Assembly: GCA_034766995.1 (NCBI GenBank)
Contig: CM068317.1
Location: forward strand, 35,389,749 to 35,453,748
DNA from: Acanthacorydalis orientalis
Lineage: Eukaryota > Arthropoda > Insecta > Megaloptera > Corydalidae
Direction: 5' to 3'
Length of the DNA stretch: 64,000 bases
Under the pieces are notes generated by a model. It made no database searches, was not told where the DNA came from, and saw nothing but the letters and a program-made list of their open reading frames with translations. This document shows, piece after piece, positions 36,381 through 57,911 of the stretch. How positions within the stretch are numbered: position 1 is the stretch's first letter; every line of letters starts with the position of its first letter. The position numbers and the translations under genes are program-made.

Positions 36381-38835
36381 CATTCAACATGCCGAATCAA
36401 TTCTTCTTGGAATCGATCCCGACGGCGGATGCAAGTGTCGTGGATTACTAACAAAATGGGCGATATGTTATGGCGGGAACAAATGTGTCACGTTCCCGCG
36501 TAATCTCATGATAGATGTCAAGCAATTTCGCTTAAAGATGACTAACATAAAACGTTTGAAAAATGAAGATTTCTTACAACTGTCGCATATACAATCGATG
36601 GAAATCGAAGTAAATCATAATTTAACCGACATAGAACCGGGAACATTTATCAATTTAACCAATTTATCGAATCTTTCAATTTCTTATAATTCTAATTTAA
36701 AACATTTAAAAGAAGGTGTATTTGATGGCCTGGAAAATCTTTACGAATTAAGAATGGTTAAAAATGGATTTCGCAGTATTGCGGATTTTTCTATTTCCTT
36801 ATCACCAAACTATTTACCGAACTTATTGAAACTTAGCGTTAATGAAAATTTTTTTCGTGTAGTGAACGAAAACGATTTTAAACCTTTGGAAGGAAGCCCA
36901 CTAGAAGAATTAAATTTAATCTTGTGTCAAATTGAATATATACATCCGAAAAGTTTTCAACCGTTACAAAATTTAAAAGGTTTAAGATTAGGAGAAAATA
37001 TAAATATTTTGAACGAGACTGTTCTTACAGACATTATGAACCAAATTGTTGAAGATGAGATTCCATTATTATTACTCAATTTGTATGGAATGGGATTTCA
37101 TAAACGACCGCCGAAAAGTTTACTGGAGGCGATTTCTCGTTCAAATGTTAGTCATTTAATACTAGCTCGAAATCAGTTTGAATTTTTAGCACCGGATATG
37201 TTCCCAAGAATGCCAAATTTAGAATTTCTCGATTTGCGCGATGTTCTCGCACTGACTGTTGAGCCGGAAGCATTACAAGAAGAAACAATGCCTAATCTGA
37301 AAACATTACTTTTTAGCGGAAATAAGTTAACTGGAATATCCGAAGGTGTTCTCTTAAATCATTTAGAAGTTCTTGATCTTTCATCGAATTCAGGCGATGC
37401 GTTTCATCCATCTGATTTCGATTTAGGCTCAAAAGCATTTATAAACATGACAAAATTAACGACGCTTAACTTATCTTTTAATAGAATAATCAGTATTAAT
37501 AATACTACTTTCGTAGGTTTAAGTAATTTAAAGACACTTGGTTTAAAAAATGCATCAATATTTCATTTAGAACAAGGAGCGTTTTCTTCATTGAACGAAT
37601 TACTATTTTTAAATTTAGAAAATAATCCTTATCGAACTTTTAATAATTTAACAAGAGAGAGTTTCGAAGGATTATACAATCTGCAAGTATTGCTCTTAGG
37701 TGGTTGTGCTATTAGTAATTTATCAGCAAATCCATTTACGAACCTTACACAGTTAAAACATTTAGATTTAAAGAACAATCTTTTGTTAACCATTTCATCA
37801 AATCTGTTCAGTTCGTTGAAAAATTTAATAAGATTAGATTTATCTGAAAATGAATTGAGTCCATGGAAAAGTCATGTATTTAATAATAATACAAACTTGG
37901 ATTATCTATCAATGATAGGAAATAAAATAACGTATGTCAGTACACATATGATGGAGGATTTTCAACAACTATCATATTTGGAACTGAAAAGGAATCCATT
38001 TCATTGCGATTGTTATGCCTTTTCAAGTTTGAATAAATGGCTGAATAAGAATAATATCTCTTCGATCACTATATTTATTGATTCTGGTGCTAAATGTTTT
38101 TCACCTGATGGCTGGCAAGAGAAACCTTTATCAAAATATATAGAATCCATAAGTGACCATAAAATGGATTGTCAGAATCCGAACTCTCTTTCAAAAAATA
38201 AAATATTAGTGTTACTACCGCTTTCTATATTAGTGATTTTAATAATAATAACTATAATAACAGCTTACTTTTATCGATGGCACATTCGTTATTGGATCTT
38301 TTTAGCTCGTATAGCAATAGGAAAACGGAATCGTTCACGAAGAAACTGTCCGAAGAGTTATTCACATTATCAATATGATGCGTTTGTTTCATACAGCAAC
38401 GAAGACCGGAATTTTGTCGTTAGACTTGTAGCAATGTTAGAGAATTTTGAACCGTTTTTCAAACTGTGCGTGTACGAACGTGATTTTCAAATTGGCACTG
38501 TTATATCTGAATCCGTTTTAGAAAGTGTTGCAATGAGTAGAAAAACAATTTTAATAATAAGTGATGCGTTCGCAAGGTCACAATGGTGTCGTTGGGAAAC
38601 ACAATTGGCTGAAAATCATCGTCTTTTTATGGACGATGAAAACATCGAAGAAGATTCGTTAATTATGATTCGATTGGGTGCTGTTTGTGCTAATCACATG
38701 ACACCGACATTAAAATATTTACTGAAAACTCGTATTTATTTACAGTGGGATCCAGATCCAAAGAAACAAAAAATATTTTGGGATAAATTAAGGAATACGT
38801 TACTAAAAAAAGACAACGAAGTTACAAGATTTTAA
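36244..38835 (+). CDS. Toll-like receptor, single exon
   Basis: This is a complete 863-residue type I membrane receptor for innate immune or developmental signalling. In-frame TAA directly precedes the ATG, so the start cannot be further upstream; ATGs at codons 6 and 9 are alternatives. Order: signal peptide (hydrophobic YFIILFM, to about residue 25), a cysteine-rich N-cap near 55-75, leucine-rich repeats from about 95 to 580, and one C-terminal LRR cap (NPFHCDCYAF near 583-592, later KC and DC). Then a membrane helix at about 650-676 (VLLPLSILVILIIITIITAY) and a cytoplasmic TIR domain from about 709 (YDAFVSYS box 1, RDFQIG BB loop near 746, FWDKLR box 3 near 845). There is a single juxtamembrane cysteine cluster, unlike the double cluster of Drosophila Toll and 18w, so it resembles Toll-9 and vertebrate TLRs. 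The BB loop lacks the usual Pro. Exact orthology is not claimed. Confidence 0.93.
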   Translation: MTIIKMVSMKWSITYFIILFMRCTNSFHLPSLDLAWSPKIGENERDIQHAESILLGIDPDGGCKCRGLLTKWAICYGGNKCVTFPRNLMIDVKQFRLKMTNIKRLKNEDFLQLSHIQSMEIEVNHNLTDIEPGTFINLTNLSNLSISYNSNLKHLKEGVFDGLENLYELRMVKNGFRSIADFSISLSPNYLPNLLKLSVNENFFRVVNENDFKPLEGSPLEELNLILCQIEYIHPKSFQPLQNLKGLRLGENINILNETVLTDIMNQIVEDEIPLLLLNLYGMGFHKRPPKSLLEAISRSNVSHLILARNQFEFLAPDMFPRMPNLEFLDLRDVLALTVEPEALQEETMPNLKTLLFSGNKLTGISEGVLLNHLEVLDLSSNSGDAFHPSDFDLGSKAFINMTKLTTLNLSFNRIISINNTTFVGLSNLKTLGLKNASIFHLEQGAFSSLNELLFLNLENNPYRTFNNLTRESFEGLYNLQVLLLGGCAISNLSANPFTNLTQLKHLDLKNNLLLTISSNLFSSLKNLIRLDLSENELSPWKSHVFNNNTNLDYLSMIGNKITYVSTHMMEDFQQLSYLELKRNPFHCDCYAFSSLNKWLNKNNISSITIFIDSGAKCFSPDGWQEKPLSKYIESISDHKMDCQNPNSLSKNKILVLLPLSILVILIIITIITAYFYRWHIRYWIFLARIAIGKRNRSRRNCPKSYSHYQYDAFVSYSNEDRNFVVRLVAMLENFEPFFKLCVYERDFQIGTVISESVLESVAMSRKTILIISDAFARSQWCRWETQLAENHRLFMDDENIEEDSLIMIRLGAVCANHMTPTLKYLLKTRIYLQWDPDPKKQKIFWDKLRNTLLKKDNEVTRF

Positions 38836-38869
38836 TAAAAAAATTGTGATAATTTTTAATTCGAACTTA

Positions 38870-38875
38870 AATAAA
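38870..38875 (+). terminator. Candidate Toll polyadenylation signal
   Basis: AATAAA 35 nt after the stop codon. Another AATAAA overlaps the stop itself. Use is not demonstrated. Confidence 0.35.
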
Positions 38876-41108
38876 CCAGTATTTGTTTTAAATTAAAATA
38901 TTTGTTTTCTTTACCTGTGATTCATTTATATTTTATTTTTTATATTCATATTATATTTTTTTATTAATAAAATTAAACAAAATACTAAAATCACAATTAT
39001 ACTTTTCAATTTTCAAACAACTGCAGTTAATCAAATATTTATTTTTCAGTATTACATTTAATTAAAATTAATGATTATTTCTTGAGAATTTTTTCTATAA
39101 AATAGAAAATAAAATAGAGATTGAATAAAAAAGAAATTATTAAGAGATCAAACAAATAAATGTTTGATCGTTAAGTATTATTTTTCTAGTCAAAAATAAA
39201 ACTATGCATTTAAATAGAAGTAAAGTGATTTTCTTAATAATTAAAATTTATGTCACAATCCACTATTCCTAATGGAATTCACGGTTTCTAATTGCTTTCC
39301 ATTATAAGCTGTTGTTAATGATGTTACGATATTATTACTTTCCAAGAAAAATTATTATGATTTCACTAATAATCCATATGTAAAAATAAATTATTTATAC
39401 CAATATTCGTCACGATTTCTAGAAGTATTGTTTTATCTTTTTCATATCGGAAAATTCTGTAATATAAGAAAGAGACAAAGAATTTGTTTATAACGAAGTA
39501 TTTATTAATAATGTAAATAATTTACATATGTATATATTCGTAAATAATTTAATACCGATATAAATCTTAATACATGATAATTCACATGAACAGTTACATG
39601 AAAACATATGTCATCATACAGTAGTTTATACATATATATTCTATATATTTATCAGTCAATACTTGCCAATGAAATAAATGTAATGTACAAATAATGGTTT
39701 TGTTATTTAGACGATACAGGTGTATATTTAAGTTAAACTTTTAAATAATTGGAGTAGACATTTTTATATGATACTAATATACACAGTAGCTTTTGTATTA
39801 TAAATTAATCAGTGTAATTATTTTATGATTATTTAAATAATAGTACACTGTATTAATCAAATATATTTTTGATCAAAGAATATTGTATTCTGGTGCTAAA
39901 TATGAATTTACTTTTCGATATGATTTCAATTTGAATAAGATTAAAATAATTATCAAAAAAATATTTTTTAAATTTCATTCAACTTTATGATTAAAGAATA
40001 AATAATACACAGATTCTAAATACATGTACTTATTTTCAGATATTTTCTATTGGTGATTACTTCGAATGATAACATAAATGAAAAATGAAATGATTTCTAT
40101 TTTGGACATATTGAAAATGACTTTTAAAAAATTAAAAAGAGTTATTATTTACGTTCAATCAAGATTAAAGACATTGATCGTTTAATATAAAAAAGGAATT
40201 TTACAAGACAAATAGATGGTTGGATATTTATGCATGAAAGCTAAAAATAGATGTTAATATTGCCTTCCTTTTATTCATTGTGTTTCTTATTACAATGACC
40301 CGTTTTAATAATTATGCCATATTAATCGATAGTGACAGTAAATAAGCCATACAACACGAAGAAGACATTCAGAAAGAATTTTTCATAAACGACGGGTACG
40401 AAGAATTTATGAAATCGATACTTTATAATGTAAAAAGGATATAGTGATGACTTAGAACTTTTTATATACTCATTAGTAATTTAATAAGATAATTACAATC
40501 GATAAGACATTCTTGAAAAATATGATTAACAATTAGATTTATTTACAAATTTTAAATATTTGTATTTTGTTCTAAAAAGATTGCCAATGAAAACGTTGCC
40601 ATTTTTATATATGAAAAAAACATTGTACATAAATGATAAATATTTTAGAACTTTAAATAAGAAGGTATGAGTTTGAATTTGGTTTTAGAGTAGGTGCCAT
40701 CTTTTTTCTAGAAAGAAATTATCCAGATTTATTCTCGTATTTGAATTATAATGTCCTTTACGCATAATATTATATAAAAAATGGATTACATATATTTTTG
40801 TCACGTCTTAAAGTTTTCATTTAAAAGTAATTGTAAAAATAATTAGAAGAATACGATTTATTGATGTTTGGTGAGATATTGCTTAAAAGTAAAAAATATT
40901 GATATATTATTTAGAATTAATTGATACTTGATTTTTTAAAAACTTAATACCTTTTTCACTTGAAAATGATATTTATATGTGTTATATTTTTTTAATAGAA
41001 TTGCGCATTTGATTAATTTTTAAATGGATTAATTTCAATCATCATATCTTCTTTTTTACAATTTAAAGACAAATTTTTATATATAAGCTTATAGATGTTG
41101 TATGTAAA

Positions 41109-41115
<7 letters not shown>

Positions 41116-41157
<42 letters not shown>
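41116..41157. repeat. (TA)n microsatellite
   Basis: TA run of about 42 bp. A second one of about 37 bp is at 41243-41279. Confidence 0.95.
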
Positions 41158-41161
<4 letters not shown>

Positions 41162-41223
41162 AATCTTTATTTAAAATTGCAAATATAATTTAAATATTTG
41201 AAAAAGTAGCAGATTAAATAAAC

Positions 41224-41282
<59 letters not shown>

Positions 41283-41614
41283 ATTATTCCCTTCACCTGA
41301 TTTAGTTGTGTCACTATTCATGCATTCTGTTATGACTGGTTTCTGATCTTCAGTCACATATTAAGTATTATTAAGCTACCAGAAAATGGGTCAAGAGTTG
41401 AAATCAGTCGTTTTAGATTACATGAACAGAAATTCAATGGAAATCAATCGAAGAAGATAATACAACGGAACTGCTGTTATAAAAAACAAACTATTGTAAA
41501 GTGATATTTTTATATATGTATTTTAGTTTGACAACATATAATTTATACCTGCTATTCCGTTGAAGTATTATTCTAGTGGTGTTAATTATTTCGAATCAAA
41601 CATTTTTTTTATTT

Positions 41615-41746
41615 TATACGACTAGTCTCGGCGTTTACATCATCTTCAGGTAGCTGTAATATAATTCTTATCTACATCAACCTGAATTATCTAATTACAA
41701 TATTTACAGCTACCTGAAGATGAAATAGACGCTGAAACTAATTCTA
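41615..41746. repeat. Long imperfect palindrome, MITE-like
   Basis: Perfect 20-bp inverted arms (TCATCTTCAGGTAGCTGTAA at 41640-41659 and its complement at 41704-41723) extend outward with mismatches for about 15 bp more (AGTCTCGGCGTTTA against the complement of TAGACGCTGAAACT). The spacer is 44 bp. It has no coding capacity. The structure suggests a foldback or MITE-type DNA element. Confidence 0.5.
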
Positions 41747-42756
41747 AATAAATCACGTATTTTAAATAATCAGGAAAATAAAAAAATATGACATTAATAT
41801 AATTTAGCAGCAATTATAAGAATTTAAGAAAATTTTACAAGACTGTTTACAATTTCTAATGAAGACTACATATCTATAAAACTGACATTGAACTTGGTAA
41901 GGTGTCAATAAAAAAGAGTTATTCATTTAACAAATACAATGAAAGATGTTTTTGTCTTTTTTTTTAAAAAAAAACGTTTTCAAGAAAATAATTTTTGACG
42001 AAATTTGTGAATTTATTTTCAATATAATATAGAAGTTAAAGGACTATTTTCGTGGAACTGAATTAATTGTTCTGAAAACAGCAAATTCAAAGAAAATTAT
42101 AACATAATGTTAGTTTTAGTTATAAAAAGTTCTAATTTTATATATTCGCGATATAATTATGCTAAGTAAATGTCAATATACAAGTTTATAATATATGACT
42201 TGTCTAATTCTAAATAAATATGTTTATTTATGAAATACTCATATTTGTATACATATTCGATTAGAAATGGCAACGTTCGATTTTCATATAACTTTGTAAA
42301 AATACTAATGACGAAAAAATTGCATGTAATTTATTTATATATATATATATATATATATTGAATAATATGAAAACGTAACCATAGAACTAATTCAAAGCCA
42401 TGCCTAGAAGTATATACGATTATTTTACGAATTTAAAACATTATCATTCTTATTAATGTCAATTTAAGTAAATTCAGATATATATTTATACATTAACATC
42501 AAGCTAATTTGTTATTACGTTGGATTAAATATATGAATTTCATTAGAAAGGGTACAAATTTTATATATGTATATTAGTTTGACAACACGAAATAGAAACA
42601 CTTTAAAAATATGTACTTACAATTTTATTAATCTGCGAATGTGTGATATTCTTCTATTTCATTTCTATTAAATCTCACTAAAAACATTGACATCTCACTT
42701 ACTACAACATTAAGTACTGAACGGTCATCTATTATTATACATTGACGAATATATAT

Positions 42757-42762
42757 TTTATT
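42757..42762 (-). terminator. Candidate calpain polyadenylation signal
   Basis: AATAAA on the - strand (TTTATT as given) about 280 nt after the calpain stop codon. Its use is inferred only from position. Confidence 0.25.
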
Positions 42763-43038
42763 GCAACTGTTACGTAATATCGTTAGAAGTCTATACACTT
42801 ACAAGCACTAGAATGAATAATTTATATAATACATTCAAATAACATACTTTCTCAAATTCATAAATACATATATACAGTATTAAATTGTTTTCAACTTAAA
42901 ATATCTCTTTTTATATAATAAAATACTAGTAAGGGTATAATGACTAAATTATGTTTATCCTCTTTTCTTCTTTGGCATAGAGTAGAATTATTAGTTGAAC
43001 ACAGAAATTTCGTTGTATCGATGTATTGGATAAAGATG

Positions 43039-51940
<8,902 letters not shown>

Positions 51941-52064
51941 CTGTAAATTGAAAAAAACATTATTTTAAGGAAATAAACAAATATATGGAAACTGTTTAAC
52001 TATGCTGAGAATTTCTTTATGAAGAAGTGCATATTAAAGAGATTAAAAAGAATTTTATTTTATG

Positions 52065-52068
<4 letters not shown>

Positions 52069-52121
<53 letters not shown>
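52069..52121. repeat. (TA)n microsatellite
   Basis: TA run of about 53 bp. Confidence 0.95.
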
Positions 52122-52124
<3 letters not shown>

Positions 52125-52922
52125 TATTTTTTATTGATCAATTAACTGATATAAGTGTAAAATGTTCAAGAGAATATTAAAGTTGTATTAAATTTTTAAA
52201 AAAAATATTTTTTATATCGTAAAATATTTATTCTAAAAATAAAATTCTTAATTTAATTCCATTATATTATTGATTTATTTCAAAAGATTGTTTTTATGAC
52301 TTGAAATGAGAAATACTTAAAATTATTTATTAAAATATTTAAAAATTAATAATTTATATTTTAAACTAATATAAATATACCTCATAACTATATACAAATT
52401 AATTTGTACTTTTTCATGTATTGACTTTTTAAATCCATTACTAAAATAGTTCAATTGGGTTAAAAGATAAATTGTTAAGAACCAAAAAAATAACATAAGT
52501 TTGTATAATTACTTTTTTACTTAAAGCGAAAAGTTCTACTGAATTCATTATGTCAGTAACTTATTTTCTTTATTTGACAAATATTTCGAAACTAATCCAG
52601 TAGTTTAAAATAAACATTCAATTTAAATACCATATGTAGTTTTTTAAATACTAAGCTGTAATGATATTTTAATGTGTATAATAAATGATATTAATTTAAT
52701 ATTTTTTAAACATACATTTAGAAAATTGTTATAGGTCAAGCATATGTTACCACTTCATTATCTTAAAATATTCTTATAAGAATTATAATTTTTAAATATT
52801 GTTAGTAATTTAAATTGAAAAACTCTACTGAAACTATTTGCAAATATTAATTATCATTTGTCGTATATATTAATATTTTTACTTAACACTATATTAGTTT
52901 TTGCAATTGTTATTGGTATTTG

Positions 52923-52925
<3 letters not shown>

Positions 52926-52972
<47 letters not shown>
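52926..52972. repeat. (TA)n microsatellite
   Basis: TA run of about 47 bp. Confidence 0.95.
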
Positions 52973-52978
<6 letters not shown>

Positions 52979-54454
52979 GTCCTTGAAAAAGTACTTCGGA
53001 AGTCTATCAATTCCAAGTAATTTTCTGTTTTCTAAAGAATGCCATTGAATTCTTTGTTTAATAAAAATCAGACATTATCTATTACTTATCTTGCAAACGT
53101 TGAATTCTAGTGCGTGTTGTCAGTGTGTTCTTAGCTTTGACACATGATTGGAATTATATTAAGAATAAGTTTATTGCTATATGAATATGCCAGTAATGTA
53201 TACTTGATTGTTTCTATACACGATTTATATTAATAAAATATATACAAAACATCAAAAAAAATTAATTGGATTATTACACGAGAGAGACAAAATTTGTTTT
53301 GAAAAAATATCTCAAAATAAATGAAAAAAGATTTACTAGAAAAATAATTCAATAAATATATTTGATTATGATAGAATTTGTATCGAAATCTAGATAAAAG
53401 AATAATATATATTATACGCTGAAAAAAATATAATTGTCTTTATGTATTTTTATTTCACAGAAAGATTTAATAGGAAATAAGAGTTATATAACACATTGTT
53501 TCAAAATATTATAAGTTTCCCGACAAAAACACATACATCCATTGTATAAATATTCTAACATCTCAAATAATAAACAAATTATACAATATTATTTATACAT
53601 TTATATATTCACAAACTTAACACATACTTTGTCGTCAGTAAATATGAAAGTAGACATTAATGTCACAATAAAATCCTCTTAACGCGGAACCTAACACCAA
53701 AAAATGATACAAAAAATAAATTATAGCGTATTTTTGTCTTCAATGACGTATTCAGGGATTATATGAAATCCTTTTGAATTCCGTGTCAAGTATTATCAAC
53801 AGTATTAGATGCAACCATTCTTCAGCATTATATTCTTTGTGCATCGCAGAATGTGGATTTTTTGTAAGTGCATAAAAAAGTATGTTCGAGTATGTACTTG
53901 TACATAGTCTTCTTATAAGAACGAAAGAGAAAAATTACTGTGACATATAATGATCCATTCAGTTTATCAGATCGATCGTGTGAACACTGTCCCTGTCTAG
54001 ATGTGAACACAGTTTACGCATTAAATGTAAAGCCATATACGTGTGTGAATGTGTGTATTATATAGTTCAGATAGACGAAGGATGATGTTGATAGTGAAGA
54101 GATAAAATGCTGCGTATTTCTGGTACACATCTGTAGTTCCATTATTAAGTGGATCTTATTTTATGACGAATATTCAATGAATAATATTAATCACTTCTAT
54201 AAATTACGTTTAAGGTTTATTAAGTTTGTTTTAAAATAATCTGCTACGTTTTGACACCTTCGTTAATTTAATAAATTCAATTTAAAATAAATCAGAACAC
54301 ATCTATGTTTTTAATGTGTATTCTGTAGTAAAATTTGTAATAATTTTTATTCTAATAAATTAAATATAATTAAAAAAGTAATAACAAAATAATTTTATTT
54401 TCACTTTTCACAAACAGACATAATATATAGGCATTATAAAAATATTCAGTGACT

Positions 54455-54600
54455 GATTTGTACTTTTACGCACGTCTTCAAACATTCAGGTCATTCATTT
54501 ATCAAAGCACGAACGGATTCGATTGGGAATTCATCTAAAACCTTTACCCAAAGATCAATCAAGTAAGTTACAGAAAAATGGTAGAATGTATGTTGAATGT
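54455..54600 (-). mobile_element. Possible Tc1-like transposase C-terminus
   Basis: The - strand reads YLIDLWVKVLDEFPIESVRA, LINE, stop, PECLKTCVKV. This resembles the end of Tc1-type transposases (…W..IP.E..R.LI.SMPRRC..VI). The Met of SMP falls on the stop, suggesting a small frameshift. No terminal repeat was found. The same segment on the + strand could be misread as an exon with acceptor and donor-like ends. Confidence 0.4.
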
Positions 54601-55013
54601 TTTTTTTTAAATAGAAATTGTGGAATGATCGATATAATGTGGATAAAAAATAACAAATATTCATTGACTTTTGTGTTTTGGAAATTAAGAGTGATTAGAG
54701 AGAAAAAATTGTATCTTTTTCTATTTTTACTCATTGATTACTTTAGGGTGGTAATTTGTATATAAAAAAATTAAATAACATAATGATACTAAGATAAATG
54801 GTTGAAAAAGTCAGCAAATTTATTAAAGTTATTTTTCAACAGCTGGAATGAAAAAACTAATTAATAATATGATCTTGATCGTATTCGTAATCTTTAACTC
54901 ATATTAAATGCTCAGTAAATCAGTGAATGTTGACTTCTTTTTACGTTGAAAAATAAAAATGAAAAAAGTTAAAATGACTTGAGATTAGTATGTTTTTGAT
55001 TAATGGATAAGTA

Positions 55014-55555
55014 TTAGGTTGGTAGGAAAATAATTGCGATTGTTGTTTTCTGAATTCTAACCTTATTTTTTTTAATAGAAGTGTTATTTTACTTTGTTCG
55101 TGTTAATATAATTTTAAGATACATTTTTCTGTCTGTATTTTGGTAACAACGACTTTAATTTAACTATTAATTTTGCTTCAAATTGGGATACTGAATTAAA
55201 GATGGAAAAGAAGCAAATAAGAACATTTTTTGTATGAGTTCAAAACGGGTGGTAGAGCAGCAGAAAAACTGCTCTTAAACTAAACGATGCTTTTGGTGTG
55301 GGCACTGTTAAGGAACGTACAGTTGCAATGGTGGTTCCAAAAATTTCGTACTGGGGACGAGAGCCTTAAAGATGAATAAAGTCGTGAGTGTCCTTCTTCA
55401 GTTCATGACGACTAACTGAAGGTGTTGGTTGAATCAGAACCAGGCACAATAATTCGAGAGCTTCCACAAAAGCTAGGCATTGTCATCCAACTTAAATTAA
55501 AAAATGTATATGAATCTAAAGGTCATAAATCGCAATTATTTTTCTACCAATCTAA
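55014..55555 (+). mobile_element. Internally deleted mariner (cecropia type)
   Basis: A 542-bp element with both ends. The 5' terminal repeat TTAGGTTGGTAGGAAAATAA and the complementary 3' end TTATTTTTCTACCAATCTAA are bounded by TA at 55012-55013 and 55556-55557. A leader of about 190 bp precedes ATG at 55202. The transposase N-terminus is recognisable in pieces (MEKKQIRTFF, ERTVQ, FRTGDESLKDE, then LVESEPGTIIRELPQKLG). Frameshifts and stops interrupt it, and the catalytic DDD half is deleted. The terminal repeats and the N-terminus resemble Hsmar1-like cecropia mariners. Confidence 0.92.
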
Positions 55556-56384
55556 TACTTAAGATGCAAATCTTAAGTTACTCTTTACGATTTTTAATCG
55601 AATTCTTTTTAAAAAATTAATAAAACAATTTTTTAAATTGTATTACACATAAAAATTAAACAATGAACTTTACATTGATTTAAATGATTTTTAAGAATGT
55701 CCGCCTAGCTTGTAATGTTAATTAGAAGTAAACATTTTTTTTTTTTTGATTTAATTTAGATTAATGTTTTATATTTTGACAAAGCATTAGACTGATTTTT
55801 TGGAAGGCATCTCTATTTCACCCGTGTTGATGTCTATATCATGAAGTCTGTAATTTAATTAAACAAAGTAAATTCGGTATTTAAAGAAGCTTCTCACTGA
55901 AATAGCTTTTATTTTAAAATATTTTTTAATTAATTGTATAAGTACATCTTAAAATAAATTACTTATAAAATTCGAATTTTTTACTTTTTAAAAAAAATGA
56001 AGATATTGAAATGTATATAGCTGAAAATTACAAATAAATCTAAAAGGTAACAAATATATTAAATCATAAATTATTATTAAAGTACTCAAATTCATTTTTT
56101 TTAAGTGAGATCAGAAATACCAACATTAAAGCTCATTTTAAATAAAAAACATCTGTTTTACATCATTCAATGGATTTTTTTATTTTAATAGCATAATGTA
56201 AAATTTAATACTATTATGTAAGAGGACTTAAAAGGAATTAAAACATTATATGTTGTATTAAATGTATTAGAAGATGAATTTACTCGCAAATATGTATTTT
56301 TTTCATGTAATATTTAAAAGCTACATCAGAAATACAATGCACATCTTCTGTAAATGTATTTCTTGTCATTTTTAACTTCTTTTT

Positions 56385-56388
<4 letters not shown>

Positions 56389-56436
<48 letters not shown>
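56389..56436. repeat. (TA)n microsatellite
   Basis: TA run of about 48 bp. Confidence 0.95.
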
Positions 56437-56439
<3 letters not shown>

Positions 56440-56692
56440 GGATTCAGAGAATTATACACTTAGATAACGAACAAAGTACGATTAGAACTAAGAACCACGT
56501 ACTACGATATCGTTAGTATTATTTCTGTTGAGTTTGAAGTCGCAAAACAAACAACGTAGTTTACGACCATCATGAATGTGGTTTCAGTGGTAGTGCACGT
56601 GACATGTGAAGGTGTTTTAACTTATACACACGTAGAACAACATAAAAGTACACACCCATATGTGTACGCACACACAAAAACATAAATTCACA

Positions 56693-56693
56693 G

Positions 56694-56757
<64 letters not shown>

Positions 56758-56760
56758 GCA
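56693..56760. repeat. (CA)n(TA)n(TGTA)n compound microsatellite
   Basis: Three adjoining blocks: CA to about 56710, TA to about 56745, then TGTA. Confidence 0.95.
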
Positions 56761-57493
56761 TGGTTAGTATATGTAGGTACATAGTGTGTACACTTAGAAT
56801 TCATGCATAAACTTAACTATTTTATTATTGTTATTAACGTCACTCGTTGGTTCTTGCAGGAAGCTTAAACAAAACTTACAAATTTGTTTTGTTACTGGTT
56901 TCATGTAATGTTATTTTAATGATGTGCTCACAATTAGCAAAATGCATATCCTACGTGCTATGTCTCACATGAATAATATATTATTGTTTCGTGCTGTTTC
57001 AGGAATAAATGTATCCGTATGTCTACTCTTAGTTATATTTACCATTATTTACTTTCTAACATTCTTAGAATATTTGTTTCTGTGATGTTCAGAGTTTAAT
57101 TGTACAAAATAATTAAATATTTTTTTGAAAACTGATAATTTAAAATACTACGTTGAACAGAAACGATTCAATTTTTTTTCTGTTACAACACTTAAAAATA
57201 CAAAAAGTGGAATAATGAAGTTAACTTTTCAATGAATGATTTTAAGATTAAATATGTTAAAGATTTATAAATAATATATTTTTTATTACTATATCAGTTT
57301 GTTCTTAAGGTTGTAGGTGGAAATTTTAAACAAAATTGTAGATAAAAGAAAAAATGTACAGAAAATTTGTGTGACTTATGGTTGAAAACGTGTAGCAGTA
57401 TAGTATTTTGTATATTTCAAAGTGATAAATGAAGCTATTGAAATACAATAAAGTGTTCTTGTTGAAATCAGAAGCGAAGAGAAAATACTATAA

Positions 57494-57499
<6 letters not shown>

Positions 57500-57558
<59 letters not shown>
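57500..57558. repeat. (TA)n microsatellite
   Basis: TA run of about 59 bp. Confidence 0.95.
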
Positions 57559-57565
<7 letters not shown>

Positions 57566-57911
57566 TTATGTGTAAAGGAATGTAAGTATGTATATATCAT
57601 GTACTTGTTTCATATTTGCATTCGATACAGTTAATAATCCGATCTTATCTGTACAAAAGAACGTTTCAACACCTGCTGTATTGGGTAAATGAATGCCGCA
57701 TTGGTTGCATTCAAAGCGTTCGTTAGTTTATCGTGCGTAATCTGACACGTCGTAGTTCCTAATTTGGAACAATCTATGCGTTTCTGTGATCAACAACAAC
57801 AAACACGAATTTGCAAAGTTCATGTTACATATAGGATGTACGTGAAATGGCGATCTGACTTCGTGGGAGAAAAAAAGTATTTTATACTTTAATTAAATGT
57901 TATGTATTTAT

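Larger units (their letters stand above)
38876..42756. other. Gene-free stretch between Toll and calpain
   Basis: No supported gene. The frame at about 40275-40445 reads LITMTRFNNYAILIDSDSK, stop, then AIQHEEDIQKEFFINDGYEE. It has protein-like composition but no recognised family. A palindromic element lies at 41615-41746 and (TA)n tracts at 41116-41157, 41243-41279 and 42338-42358. Confidence 0.45.
51941..55013. other. Stretch upstream of the visible calpain exons
   Basis: Presumably the start of a very long calpain intron. No exon with a GDCW-like motif was found on the - strand. It contains (TA)n at 52069-52121 and 52926-52972 and a Tc1-like remnant near 54500. About 53640-54060 is less A/T-rich but without a protein-like frame. 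Confidence 0.45.

Noticed and set aside
53828..54010. 60-codon - strand ORF as a missing calpain 5' exon
   Set aside because: It contains no calpain motif (no GDCW, no core helix sequence) and no suitable splice sites in phase with 51940.
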